Assembly: GCA_002371495.1 (NCBI GenBank)
Contig: DFIX01000025.1
Location: 56,735-120,734 of the forward strand
Source of the DNA: Eggerthellaceae bacterium UBA3686
Lineage (GTDB): Bacteria; Actinomycetota; Coriobacteriia; Coriobacteriales; Eggerthellaceae
Direction: 5' to 3'
DNA: 64,000 nt
Within the stretch, counting starts at the first letter, position 1. The number at the start of each line of letters is the position of its first letter. This document shows, piece after piece, positions 50,087 to 58,950 of this stretch. The position numbers and the translations under genes are program-made. The notes under the pieces were generated by a model. The model ran no database searches. It saw only the letters and a list, made by a program, of their open reading frames with translations, and was not told the origin of the DNA.

Positions 50087-50121
50087 AAAAAGGGGCCGGG
50101 CACATCCGCCCAACCCCTTCC
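50087..50121 (-). terminator. terminator of gltX
   Basis: AGGGGCCGGGC and GCCCAACCCCT pair with G-U tolerance around ACATCC, followed on the minus strand by TTTTTCAATGG. It lies just beyond the gltX stop. Confidence 0.7.
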
Positions 50122-50128
50122 AAATCCT

Positions 50129-51715
50129 TTATGCGAACACCTCGGCCATCGTGGCATCGATGCGCGCGAGCACGTCTTCGCGACTCAAAAGTTCGATCGA
50201 CTCGAACAGCGGCGGAGAAACCATGTTGCCGCAAATGGCCACACGCAGCGGCTGAAGCAGGTTCTTCAGCTTCATGTCGAGCGGCTCAGCCAGCGCACGG
50301 CACTTCTCTTCCAGAACGGCGGCGCTCCACTCGCACGACTCGTCGGCGAGCACCTCGCGGCACGCGGCAAGAGCCTCTTCTGCGCGGGCGCCTTCCTTCA
50401 ACAGGACTTTCTTCACGCTCTTCTCGTCAAGCAGCACACACGGACCCCAGAACATATAGGCAAGCTTTTCCTCGCCTTCGCTCAGGCGCTGCTCGCGCTC
50501 GGCAACGAGCGGATAAAGCGCCTCGTAGAACGCCGGCTGCGCAGCAAGCTCATCATCGTAGGCGGCAAGCTGCTCGTCGGTCAAAGGCTCGAGCTCAATC
50601 TCGGGAGCCGGCGCGTTCTTGTCGGGAGTCGGCACCACGGCGGTTTGCACGTACGGGTAGCCAGCGGCATGGGCGCGCGCCAGCCACGGCCGACTCAGGC
50701 GCACCCACTCGGCCGCATCCATTTTCTGAATGTACTGGCCGTTCATCCAATTGAGCTTGGTCTCGTCGAAAATGGCATCCTTCTTGGTAATGCGGTCGAG
50801 CGAAAACTCCGAGCAGATGGTATCGCGGCTCATGATGGTGGTCTCGCCGTCGAGCGACCAACCCAAAAGCGCCAGGAAGTTGACCATCGCATCGGGCAGG
50901 AAACCGCGATCGCGGTATTCCTCGACGCTCGTGGCGCCATGGCGCTTCGAGAGCTTCTTGCCGTCAGGACCCAGGATCATCGACAGGTGCGCGAACGTGG
51001 GCACCGGCAGGCCCAGGGCCTCGTAGATGAGGATCTGGCGCGGCGTGTTGGAAAGGTGGTCGTCACCGCGGATGACATGCGTGATGCCCATGTTGGCATC
51101 GTCGCAGACCACAGCGAAGTTGTACGTGGGGCTCCCGTCGGTGCGCACGAGGATCATGTCGTCCATGACCTCAACTGGGAAGCTTGTCGGGCCGTACACC
51201 GCATCGGTGAAGGCGATAGGGCCGTGGTCGCGCGGCACCTTCAGACGCCATACGTGCGGCTCGCCCGCATCGATGCGGCGCTGCGCCTCGGCGGGATCCA
51301 GATCGCGGCACGTTCCGTCGTAACCTTCGTAAGCCTGACCGGCATCTTCGGCGGCCTTGCGCTTGGCGTCGAGGTCCTCCTTCGAGCAGAAGCACGGATA
51401 CACCGCACCACGCTCCTTCAGGCGCTCAAGCGCCTCGGTGTAGGTGTGCATGCGCTGCATCTGGAAGTACGGGCCGGCCTCGCCGCCGACCTCGGGACCC
51501 TCGTCCCAGTTCAGGCCCAACCATTTCATAGCGTTCAAAATGACGTCCACGTTTTCCTGCGTCGAACGCTCGGGGTCGGTGTCCTCGATGCGCAGGATGA
51601 ACGTGCCGCCCATCGCGCGGGCAAACGCCCAGTTGAAAATCGCCGTGCGCGCACCGCCTATGTGCAACCGCCCGGTCGGCGAAGGGGCAAAGCGAACTCG
51701 TACCGTATCGGCCAT
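50129..51715 (-). CDS. gltX: glutamyl-tRNA synthetase
   Basis: Class I synthetase of 528 residues, longer than the 470-500 typical of the family. The HIGH motif is in RFAPSPTGRLHIGGARTAIF and KMSKS is KLSKRHGATSVEEYRD. ILRIEDTDPERST, DDMILVRTDGSPTYNFAVV and DDANMGITHVIRGDDHLSNT are family-specific. The C-terminal anticodon part ends MVSPPLFESIELLSREDVLA. Whether it is discriminating or also charges tRNA-Gln cannot be decided; many Actinobacteria use a non-discriminating enzyme with GatCAB. ATG 51715 follows GAGGAATA. Confidence 0.95.
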   Translation of the reverse strand: MADTVRVRFAPSPTGRLHIGGARTAIFNWAFARAMGGTFILRIEDTDPERSTQENVDVILNAMKWLGLNWDEGPEVGGEAGPYFQMQRMHTYTEALERLKERGAVYPCFCSKEDLDAKRKAAEDAGQAYEGYDGTCRDLDPAEAQRRIDAGEPHVWRLKVPRDHGPIAFTDAVYGPTSFPVEVMDDMILVRTDGSPTYNFAVVCDDANMGITHVIRGDDHLSNTPRQILIYEALGLPVPTFAHLSMILGPDGKKLSKRHGATSVEEYRDRGFLPDAMVNFLALLGWSLDGETTIMSRDTICSEFSLDRITKKDAIFDETKLNWMNGQYIQKMDAAEWVRLSRPWLARAHAAGYPYVQTAVVPTPDKNAPAPEIELEPLTDEQLAAYDDELAAQPAFYEALYPLVAEREQRLSEGEEKLAYMFWGPCVLLDEKSVKKVLLKEGARAEEALAACREVLADESCEWSAAVLEEKCRALAEPLDMKLKNLLQPLRVAICGNMVSPPLFESIELLSREDVLARIDATMAEVFA

Positions 51716-52155
51716 TATTCCTCCGATTTCGAAAGCTTGTTAAAGACAACCGCTAAGTATAGTTGATGCTGCCTTTGCAAGCCCCGCCAACTCGGAGGAT
51801 GCACCAGAAAACGCGTTACTGTTCACACTGGCCTCTCGACCGTCCGCCCAGGTCGGCGGCAGGGCGCGCTTGCCTACGGCTCCTCGCGTTTTGTGAAAAT
51901 TAGAAGTCAGTAGCGGCGGTTGTCGGCTACGCACCCTGCCGTCGACCTGGGCTACTGTGGTCTGAACAGTAACGAAAACGCATGGCCTAGACGCTAAGTA
52001 GCCCACTTGGCCTACGCATGAGCTGCAGCATGGAATCCAGGGCATTCCCGCAATTCGTTTCGCTTGCTAATCCCCAAAATCGATGGCGGGGCTCCGAATA
52101 AGCCACGAGAGCGCCTTGAGATTCGCCTCTCGTTTGAACGCTAACCGGCGCCTGG
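51716..52155. other. gap holding family B element B2
   Basis: Apart from the palindromic element at 51815-51974 I see no gene or regulatory motif in this 440-bp stretch. Confidence 0.6.
51815..51974. repeat. family B palindromic element B2
   Basis: The ends GTTACTGTTCACAC and TCTGAACAGTAAC form an outer stem. The inner arms GCCCAGGTCGGCGGCAGGG and CCCTGCCGTCGACCTGGGC differ from perfect pairing at one position. The core CCTACGGCTCCTCGCGTTTT and AATTAGAAGTCAGTAGC matches B1. Confidence 0.9.
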
Positions 52156-52731
52156 TTAGCGCCTTGTCAGCTTCTTCCGATCGATCGCAACGATGGCCGC
52201 CTCGCATGCAACGCCTGCCACCAAGCCACCGAAGTGGGCCTCGAGCGCAATGCCGGGCAAAAAGCTGTTGAAGATGTTCAGCACGAGCATGGCGATGAGC
52301 CCCTGGTACATGCCGCGGATTGCAGGGTTGTCGCGACGCTGATAGGTCAGGTAAGCCGCTGCGCCCAACATACCGAAAATCGCACCCGAAGCACCCACAG
52401 CCGAACCGTTTGCGAACAGAGCGAAGGCGATATTTCCGAATATGCCGCTGACGAAGAAGATGATGGCGAAGCGCACTTTGCCCTGTATGTTCTCGAGCAT
52501 GGTACCCAGCCAGTAAAGCGACACCATGTTCATTGCAAGATGCTCGATCGAGCTATGGGCGAACATGGCCGTAACGAACTCCCACGGACGCATAAACGAA
52601 TCGGGCGCAACCGACATCCAATAATTCGGCGTTGCGCCAAAAATGCGTATGCCTAAAAGTTCGGGAATGTAGCACACGACGCAAATGACGATCAGCACGA
52701 GCGTAAGCCGTGCGGGTTTTCCGACGTTCAA
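52156..52731 (-). CDS. rhomboid family intramembrane serine protease
   Basis: A 191-residue protein with about six membrane helices. The catalytic Ser is in AVGASGAIFGMLGAAAYL (GxSG) and the catalytic His in GIALEAHFGGLVAGVACEA (last helix). The HSSIEHLAMNMVSLYWLGTM segment contains the oxyanion-side His/Asn of the first core helix region, as in bacterial rhomboids. Start: TTG 52731, with GAGGAGG five bases before it. The substrate is unknown. It is a simple six-TM rhomboid without extra domains. Confidence 0.92.
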   Translation of the reverse strand: MNVGKPARLTLVLIVICVVCYIPELLGIRIFGATPNYWMSVAPDSFMRPWEFVTAMFAHSSIEHLAMNMVSLYWLGTMLENIQGKVRFAIIFFVSGIFGNIAFALFANGSAVGASGAIFGMLGAAAYLTYQRRDNPAIRGMYQGLIAMLVLNIFNSFLPGIALEAHFGGLVAGVACEAAIVAIDRKKLTRR

Positions 52732-52889
52732 GAATCCTCCTCAATTATCGGCGCTTCAAGTACAGCGCAGGCAATTGTCAAAAACGTTGCAACAGCCATC
52801 TGCTATTTCCACACGGTCCAGCAACACGACGCCATCCGCCCACGAAGCGAATCATGGCTCGCCGCATCCCGCCTTGCGACTCCGCCGCA

Positions 52890-53681
52890 CTACCTTCGAA
52901 GCGCAAGCTTGCGACCCACCAAAGCAGAAACGACCGACAACACGAGCGCCACAACGAACCACACAAAGCCCATGCTAGCCCAAAACGCTTCGGGAAGCGC
53001 GCAGATGAGCAACGAATCGTATGGGAACTCCCAATTGCCTTGGCTGAAGAACAGCTGGTGAAACATGCGGAAAAACGCGTTGAAGTCAATCAGCGCAAAG
53101 ATGGCCATCGCAACGAAGGCGACAACCACAAAGAGGCCCGCACCCAAAAGCACGGCCCCGACACGGCGCCTTTTTCCCGTAACCCCGGTGAAGACGAGCC
53201 CAGCAAGCGCCAGAATCGCCGCCGCAATAAAGACCGGGAGCGCACGCGAGACCAGGGCGTAGCAGTCGTCCAGATGCGAAACCGTTGCCTGCGAGAAGCA
53301 GTACTGCTCCGAAGCGCCCTGGAACGCATTGCGAAGCTGGGCAACGCTCGTGCGGTCGCTCACCTGGTCGATCTTCGGGAACCCCACGCCCGTCGAGCTC
53401 GCTGCCGAGTACCCCACGCTATCGCGGTACTCCATATCCACGTCGTAAATCGCCTGATAGAGCTTCAGCAGATCATGGCTTCCAAATGAATAGTCGCGCG
53501 TTGCGTCAGCAACTGAGGCCAGCTGGTTGCGATCGAACGGCGAAACCCTATCGGCCGCGAACACCCACGACAGCCCATGCGTCACCGGCGGAGCCATGCA
53601 GACCGCAAGCCCCGCGCCAACGAAAGTCAACGCCAGCATGAGCGCCGTCACGACGTTGACTATGCCACGTACAATCTTCAT
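52890..53681 (-). CDS. DUF1461 (TIGR01906) membrane protein
   Basis: A 263-residue protein with four hydrophobic segments (N-terminal VVTALMLALTFVGAGLAVCM and three in the second half). An extracytoplasmic region contains SHLDDCYALVSRALPVFI, and the family's late motif reads FFRMFHQLFFSQGNWEFPYD. This pattern belongs to the DUF1461/TIGR01906 family, often seen beside teichoic-acid or lipoprotein genes in Gram-positives; the biochemical role is unknown, although some members are linked to lipoprotein N-acyl modification. ATG 53681. There is no obvious operon partner. Confidence 0.85.
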   Translation of the reverse strand: MKIVRGIVNVVTALMLALTFVGAGLAVCMAPPVTHGLSWVFAADRVSPFDRNQLASVADATRDYSFGSHDLLKLYQAIYDVDMEYRDSVGYSAASSTGVGFPKIDQVSDRTSVAQLRNAFQGASEQYCFSQATVSHLDDCYALVSRALPVFIAAAILALAGLVFTGVTGKRRRVGAVLLGAGLFVVVAFVAMAIFALIDFNAFFRMFHQLFFSQGNWEFPYDSLLICALPEAFWASMGFVWFVVALVLSVVSALVGRKLALRR

Positions 53682-53784
53682 GCCGTCATTCTACTGCACC
53701 GCACGCTACCGTTGCCAAATCGTGCAGAACGGATTGCCAGCTTGTTTAAGGGGCCCCTCCCAAATTGTCGCTTTTCGCCACGAA

Positions 53785-55164
53785 CTACAGGTCGCAGTCG
53801 ACCCAGAAGACGGCGCTCGTCAGGTCGCCCATGGGCTGGCTGATAATGGGTTTGGGTCCCAAGCGCGCGAACACGCCGCCGAACTTCCCGTTGAACGAGT
53901 ACAGCCCGGGCATGTTGTTGTAGAACGCGGTCTGGCGCGGAATGTCGGCGTCGTCGGCGATGAGCAGGTCGTTGCAGATGGGCAGCAGCTCGGTGCGATA
54001 CGGCGTCAGGTAGGTCTGCACCAGGAACGGCGCGCCCGCAGCCCCGTTGGCGAAGCGTTCAATGACGTCTTCCCACTCTTCCTGCGTGCACATCTGGCCC
54101 GCGTACACATCGTGGGCACCGTACTGGTCGGTCGGTTTGATGATCCAAGCGTCCTTGTTGGCACGAACTTCGTCAAGGTCGATGTGCGCATCGTCGAGGA
54201 ACTTCGTTTTGGGCACATATGCGTCGACGAGCGCAATCTCTTCATCGGTCAGCATCTCGCGCGTCTCGGGCCAGTACACGGCGTCGAAAACCTGCTTGTC
54301 GTGCACGATGTGTCCCGCGAAACTGCCGATCAGGGCAACAGCCCCTTCACGCACGGCGGCGATCATGGGCTGGCTCGCCTCCCAATTGTTCAGCACGTCA
54401 TTGGTGACCGACCGGCGCCAAATGGCGTCGATCTTGCGGCCCTTCTTGTCGCGTAGCTCGCGCGCCTCGGCGTCGTATTCCAGATCGCGCACGTCCTCGA
54501 CTAGACACGGGTACCCATGCTCGCCGAAACAGCGCGCATACACGCGGAATTCGTCCACGACGGCGTTCTCCATGAAGTCGACGATGGCGAACGTCGGATG
54601 CTCGACACGGTTCTCGAACGTCTGGTAAATGCGAATGAACTCCTCGACCCAAGGGTTGAACAGGTCGGATTCCTGCATCTGGTGGCGGCTGGCAAATTCG
54701 CGCATCGTAGCCGTGGGCGCAAGCGAGATCGCCAGCTCGCGCGTCTCGTTCATGCCCGAAGAGCCATCAGCGTTCCACTCGCAGAACCCACCGGTCAGGT
54801 CGTCTTCGTTTAGAAAAACGTCGAAGCGCGCGAACGGCAGCAGCGCATCGTAGCGCTGCGGAATCAGAATCAGGTCGCGTAGGCGCTCGTCGTAATCGAA
54901 CAGCTCACGATACGACGGGTCGTCGAGGTAGCGCCGCATGACCTTCTCGCAAATCCGGTGGGAAGTCTCGGTCAGCCATTTCATCTTGTCGTAGGTCTCG
55001 CGATCGTACAGGCGGGGCACGAACGACGACTCCGCCTGAATGTAATGCACGAGCGCCGTCGAATTCTCCATATATGCGAACGCACTCTCGCGCCCAGGTA
55101 CATCTCCGTCGAGCGAGTCGATGATGCGCAAGTACTCGTTGGTATAGTCAGTGTTCTTGGTCAT
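53785..55164 (-). CDS. ATP-grasp protein, glutathionylspermidine-synthase-like
   Basis: A 459-residue soluble protein. The C-terminal half resembles an ATP-grasp fold: DAWIIKPTDQYGAHDVYAGQ is the loop that contacts ATP, with GGFCEWNADGSSGMNETREL as the substrate/preATP-grasp part and FLVQTYLTPYRTELLPICN as a metal-site-like strand. This arrangement is closest to glutathionylspermidine synthase-type carboxylate-amine ligases, which join a carboxyl to an amine at the cost of ATP. The substrate is unknown; polyamine or peptide ligation is only a family suggestion. ATG 55164 follows GGAGGGGCC. It is flanked by a family B element. Confidence 0.72.
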   Translation of the reverse strand: MTKNTDYTNEYLRIIDSLDGDVPGRESAFAYMENSTALVHYIQAESSFVPRLYDRETYDKMKWLTETSHRICEKVMRRYLDDPSYRELFDYDERLRDLILIPQRYDALLPFARFDVFLNEDDLTGGFCEWNADGSSGMNETRELAISLAPTATMREFASRHQMQESDLFNPWVEEFIRIYQTFENRVEHPTFAIVDFMENAVVDEFRVYARCFGEHGYPCLVEDVRDLEYDAEARELRDKKGRKIDAIWRRSVTNDVLNNWEASQPMIAAVREGAVALIGSFAGHIVHDKQVFDAVYWPETREMLTDEEIALVDAYVPKTKFLDDAHIDLDEVRANKDAWIIKPTDQYGAHDVYAGQMCTQEEWEDVIERFANGAAGAPFLVQTYLTPYRTELLPICNDLLIADDADIPRQTAFYNNMPGLYSFNGKFGGVFARLGPKPIISQPMGDLTSAVFWVDCDL

Positions 55165-55186
55165 GGCCCCTCCTGGCTCTTGGCCT

Positions 55187-55342
55187 GTTACTGTTCACAC
55201 CCCAGCAGCCCGGGTCAGCGGCAGGATGCGTAGCCGCTTGCGCAGCCACAAATATCGATTATTTCAAAACGCGAGCAGCTGTAGGCCTAGCGTCCTGCCG
55301 CTGAACTGGGCGGACGGTCGAGAGGCCAACGTGAATAGCAAC
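55187..55342. repeat. family B palindromic element B3 (opposite orientation)
   Basis: The ends GTTACTGTTCACAC and GTGAATAGCAAC pair with two changes. The arms CCCGGGTCAGCGGCAGGATG and CGTCCTGCCGCTGAACTGGG pair over about 18 positions with a few wobble changes. The core (GCAGCCACAAATATCGATTA, TTTCAAAACGCGAGCAGC, TGTAGGCCTAG) is an inverted and diverged form of B1/B2. Confidence 0.85.
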
Positions 55343-55420
55343 CGCGGTCTGCCACAGTGTACCAAAAGGAACGAGAAACAGAACGAAGCGCAACTGCAAC
55401 ACACCCAAAGGGAGCACAGG

Positions 55421-55449
55421 GTGCCAAAGAGGATACTCCCCTTTGGCAC
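55421..55449. repeat. family C palindrome C8
   Basis: GTGCCAAAGAGGATACTCCC and CTTTGGCAC form a palindrome with a GGATACTCC centre. The reverse complement of this sequence is C9 at 55690-55718. Confidence 0.8.
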
Positions 55450-55498
55450 CCCCTTGGCACCTCATTTACACCGTTGCCTACCCCTGCACATAATGGAA

Positions 55499-55608
55499 GC
55501 GAAAGGCCTGATGGCGACATGCGTGAGCGATTCTGCAGCCACTGTTCCTGTAAATCCATATAGGTTAGGCGAAGCCAAGCGAACGCGTGCTGCCACCAGG
55601 CCTTTCGC
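55499..55608. repeat. family A palindromic element A8
   Basis: The arms start GCGAAAGGCCTGATGGCGAC and end with its partner at 55608 (CCACCAGGCCTTTCGC), with wobble-compatible changes. The core is GTGAGCGATTCTGCAGCCAC, TGTTCCTGTAAATCC and TTAGGCGAAGCCAAGCG. It is almost identical to A10, including 30 bp of left flank. Confidence 0.9.
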
Positions 55609-55689
55609 GGGACGTTACGCACATGGAAGTCAGACCCCCATTTGAGGAAAATGTAGCGGAAATACAACGAAGAGACTTAAGCAATCTAG

Positions 55690-55718
55690 GTGCCAAAGGG
55701 GAGTATCCTCTTTGGCAC
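55690..55718. repeat. family C palindrome C9
   Basis: GTGCCAAAGGGGAGTATCCT and CTTTGGCAC form the exact inverse of C8, so C8 and C9 flank element A8 as a pair of inverted copies. Confidence 0.8.
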
Positions 55719-55751
55719 CTCATTTGAAGGCAACGGAAAAGCTTAAGCAAC

Positions 55752-56717
55752 CTACGCGATGAGCAGGTCACCTTCTTGGCGGAAGAAGCCTTCGCGCACG
55801 AGCTCGGCAACAATCGAATCGAACGAGCCAGCATCGATGCCGCCGCGCCCCGCATCGCGCTCGAATGCGTCAAGCGCTTCGCGCACTTCGGCAGCAGACG
55901 CGCCTTGGGGCTCGGCAAGCACGAACTTCAGGACGAAGCTGCGCTTCTCGCGATGCGAACCCTCGAACTTGCTCTGACGTGAGTGGTGTGCCGAGCGCCG
56001 CGAAGGGTTCGTCACCTGCGTTTTGAGGTGCGCGCCGTAATCGAGCAGCGCGTAATACCAGGCGCGAGGGCTGGTTGCGATCAGCTCTGCGCGCTCTAGA
56101 TCCGAAACGTCGCCGGCAGTAGTGCCCGCAAAGTCCGCGCCGCCGTCCATTCCCACCGGACACGTATCGGACACGAACGGCGCGAGCTGCTTGTCGGTCA
56201 CGCCCTCGCAATGCGGAAAGAGCTCGTGCAGAAACACGCTGCGCACATTCGTCTCGAGGTACATGGCTGGACGGTCGAAGGCGAACGCCACGATGCCCGC
56301 AGCCGTAGCCGGGCCGATTCCCGGCAATTCGACCAGCTCTTCCACCGTTCGGGGAAGCTCGCCGCCAAACTGCGCCGAGCAGGTTTCGCACGCCCGCTTC
56401 AGCGCCAAGGCGCGCCGGTTGTAGCCGAGCCCTTGCCACATGCCAAGCACGTCGGCCACATCAGCAGCCGCCAAGGCATCAACCGTAGGGAACAGCGCCA
56501 TCCAACGCTCCCAGTAACGCATAACCCGCGTGACCTGCGTCTGCTGCAACATGACTTCTGATACCAGCACGCCGTAGGCATCGCCCACGTTGCGCCAGGG
56601 AAGCTCACGGTACAGCTCCGCACCCCGCGAGCATACGCGCGCAATCAAATCGTCGCGGGAAAGCGCTGCGCCCGACCAATCGGGCGCAGCGTATGAGGGC
56701 GTTTTAGACCGTACCAT
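55752..56717 (-). CDS. A/G-specific adenine glycosylase-like protein (MutY-like) without Fe-S cluster
   Basis: A 321-residue HhH-GPD protein that would remove adenine mispaired with 8-oxoguanine. The catalytic-helix SEVMLQQTQVTRVMRYWERW keeps the glutamate (Glu54). The HhH reads VEELVELPGIGPATAAGIVA. The position of the MutY catalytic Asp shows Glu155 (MYLETNVRSVF). After the last HhH region the usual four cluster cysteines are absent (LLDYGAHLKTQVTNPSRRSA, HHSRQSKFEGSHREKR). The C-terminus is a short helical module instead of the 8-oxoG-reading domain. It belongs to a Fe-S-less MutY subfamily, so repair specificity is less certain. Its start lies 21 bp behind the AAA+ gene, so the two are cotranscribed. 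Confidence 0.85.
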   Translation of the reverse strand: MVRSKTPSYAAPDWSGAALSRDDLIARVCSRGAELYRELPWRNVGDAYGVLVSEVMLQQTQVTRVMRYWERWMALFPTVDALAAADVADVLGMWQGLGYNRRALALKRACETCSAQFGGELPRTVEELVELPGIGPATAAGIVAFAFDRPAMYLETNVRSVFLHELFPHCEGVTDKQLAPFVSDTCPVGMDGGADFAGTTAGDVSDLERAELIATSPRAWYYALLDYGAHLKTQVTNPSRRSAHHSRQSKFEGSHREKRSFVLKFVLAEPQGASAAEVREALDAFERDAGRGGIDAGSFDSIVAELVREGFFRQEGDLLIA

Positions 56718-56738
56718 GTTTGCCTTGAGGCCTTGGAG

Positions 56739-58778
56739 CTAGCTCCACGAGCCGTCGAGCAGGTCTTCCAAGTGATCGAGGTCCTCCTGGAAGCTGCGGA
56801 CGACCGCGTCTTCCAGCGCGCGGTACGCATCGGAGTCGAGCGGCTGGCATGCCGCCAGCTTCTCGAAAATGTTCTGCGCGGACACCGGGACGTAACCTCG
56901 CTGCACGAGCCCGAGCTTGTAGGCTTCCTCGAGCGCCTCGCGCGCGGCGATGTAGATGTCGTAACGCGGCATGCCCTCGGAGTAGCGCATAAGGTCCGCA
57001 CGGCTGACCTGGCGCATCGAGGGATGGTCGCGCGCTATCTCTTCCCACAGGTCGGCGCGCTCCTTATCGTTCGGCAATCCGATGTCGATGACCGTCAACG
57101 GCTCGAGCATGTCGTAAAAGAACGGATCGGGCTCGCCGGTCGTCGTAGCAGTGGCAAGCACGTATACATCCGGGTCCTCGACCGCCGAGCGAATCAGGTT
57201 AACCGCCTCGCGAGCACCGCGCGAAATGTTGGCCATGATGAAGCCGCTCATGCCTTCGGCGTTCTCGGGCACCGACGGCATGACCCAGTTGTCGAGGTCG
57301 TCGATGACCAGGATAGCCGGAGCCTCGAAGCGGTTGTTAGCATGGTTCATACGCGGACGATGGTTGCCCTGCGTCGTGACGCACAGAACCGGCGCGCCCT
57401 GATAGCCCTCTTCCATCGACATATGCAACACGGGGAGACCGATTTCGCCGATCGTCGCCTCGACGAAGCGCGATGCGTCTTCGATGGCAGGAGCGCGGAA
57501 CAGCATTGAGTCGAGCGCCGGTGCACGGCTGATGCCGTGTTGCTGGTTGAGCATCTCGATGAAATCGAGGAACGCGCGGTCGTTCTGAAGGCCGATGCCG
57601 TAATCGCGCATGATTGAAACCGTCTCGTCGTAACCCACGAGGTTGCGGTAGCTCAGACCTTCAAAACGCGAGCCTGCAGGAGCCGTCTGCGAGGCCTTCT
57701 CGACCGCACCGCCTTTGGTAGCCAGGGCGGCAGAAGCTCCCGCAGTCGCGGGACGCGCTGCTTGAGCGCCTTGATCTTGTGCCAACGCCGGAACCTGGCC
57801 GTTTGTCGGGCTGTCAACTTGCTCCCGCTGCTTAGCGGCCTGTTGCGCGGCTATGCCTTCAGCAGCCGCAGCGCCCGCGGCCTCGTCGGCGGATATGCCG
57901 CCCCCGTCGCCCTCTGCGCCGCGAGCAGCTTCCTCCTTCGCCCGACGCCCTGCTTCGGCACGGGCCTTGTCGCGCGTGAATACGTGGGCACCTGACCCCT
58001 CGTTGGTCGCGGCATGATAGCTCTTGCCGATCGAATAGTCCTCGTACATCGAATACGGGTTGAAGTCTACGGGGGCCTTGGCCATGCCGACTTCCTCGGG
58101 CTTGCCTCGCTTGCCGGGCGCGGGATCGGGCTCGGATGCGGACTCGTAGACCGGCCGCACGTCTTCGAAAGAATTCGCCTGGCCATCTGCCCCAGACGCC
58201 TCGTCAGCGTAGGCCGACGGCGCAATTGCGGCAGGAACTGCCGCGGGATTCTCGACGTCTTCAGACTTGCCGCTCGCCGCCTCCGGCACCTGCGCTTGCG
58301 CGCCCGCGGGAACGCCGAACATGCCCATATTGGGTATCGCGATGCTTTCGACCTTCACGACCGAACCATCGCCCGAAACGAAATCCTGCGAAATCATCTC
58401 GGCCATATCCTCGAGTTCCTGGCGCGAGAACCCGTACTGCTCGAGTCTGTCGAGTGCAAGGTCCTGCAGCTGCTGGGCGCAAGCGGCGATTTCCTCGCCG
58501 GTCAGGTACGGCTCGAGCTTCTCGAAGACGTACTCGGCCATCGAGCGCTCCTTGAGCTCGCATGCCAAGCGCCACGCCTCGCGCAAACCCGACAGCGCCA
58601 TGCCGTCGGGAATCGTGGGGTCTACCACGGATTTCTCGTATGCCGCCAAGTACAGGTGCATGCCGAGCACCAGGTCGCCCGCCTCGCAGGCATCGACGGC
58701 ACGCTTCAGGTACTGCTCGTAAGATTCGCCACAATCGTTGCGGTTGGGCATCTCGTTCGCTCCGAGGTTTTCGGCCAT
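56739..58778 (-). CDS. AAA+-like protein with degenerate P-loop
   Basis: A 679-residue protein starting MAENLGANEMPNRNDCGESY behind AAAGGAGG. The N-terminal about 130 residues are helical (TPR-like, EQYLKRAVDACEAGDLVLGM). A long Ala/Glu/Pro/Gly-rich disordered region (about 165-385) leads to an AAA+ fold at about 410-600. The Walker B is PAILVIDDLDNWVMP, the sensor 1 segment is VYVLATATTTGEPDPFFYDM, and the end EPLTVIDIGLPNDKERADLW resembles the box of FtsH-class ATPases. The Walker A position reads MLFRAPAIEDASRFVEATIG, without the GKT, so ATP hydrolysis is doubtful. Its function is unknown; mutY follows after 21 bp. Confidence 0.75.
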   Translation of the reverse strand: MAENLGANEMPNRNDCGESYEQYLKRAVDACEAGDLVLGMHLYLAAYEKSVVDPTIPDGMALSGLREAWRLACELKERSMAEYVFEKLEPYLTGEEIAACAQQLQDLALDRLEQYGFSRQELEDMAEMISQDFVSGDGSVVKVESIAIPNMGMFGVPAGAQAQVPEAASGKSEDVENPAAVPAAIAPSAYADEASGADGQANSFEDVRPVYESASEPDPAPGKRGKPEEVGMAKAPVDFNPYSMYEDYSIGKSYHAATNEGSGAHVFTRDKARAEAGRRAKEEAARGAEGDGGGISADEAAGAAAAEGIAAQQAAKQREQVDSPTNGQVPALAQDQGAQAARPATAGASAALATKGGAVEKASQTAPAGSRFEGLSYRNLVGYDETVSIMRDYGIGLQNDRAFLDFIEMLNQQHGISRAPALDSMLFRAPAIEDASRFVEATIGEIGLPVLHMSMEEGYQGAPVLCVTTQGNHRPRMNHANNRFEAPAILVIDDLDNWVMPSVPENAEGMSGFIMANISRGAREAVNLIRSAVEDPDVYVLATATTTGEPDPFFYDMLEPLTVIDIGLPNDKERADLWEEIARDHPSMRQVSRADLMRYSEGMPRYDIYIAAREALEEAYKLGLVQRGYVPVSAQNIFEKLAACQPLDSDAYRALEDAVVRSFQEDLDHLEDLLDGSWS

Positions 58779-58950
58779 GACCCAACCTCCTTTTCTCACA
58801 CGCTACTCATCGTTTATCGTGGCATATTATCTCATGGAATGGCCACGCTCTTGGCCGCATGCGCAAAACAGCATAATGGGCCGCAAAACAGTACCCGCTC
58901 GGCGAACCCCGAGCTTAAACCCTGGATACGACGAAGAGCAGGCTTTCGCC

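Larger units (their letters stand above)
55165..55751. other. repeat-rich gap
   Basis: This 587-bp gap between the ATP-grasp gene and mutY is nearly filled with elements B3, C8, A8 and C9. No gene is seen. Confidence 0.7.

Noticed and set aside
50006..51766. 586-codon frame antisense to gltX
   Set aside because: gltX carries both class I signatures; the antisense frame has no domain or start site.
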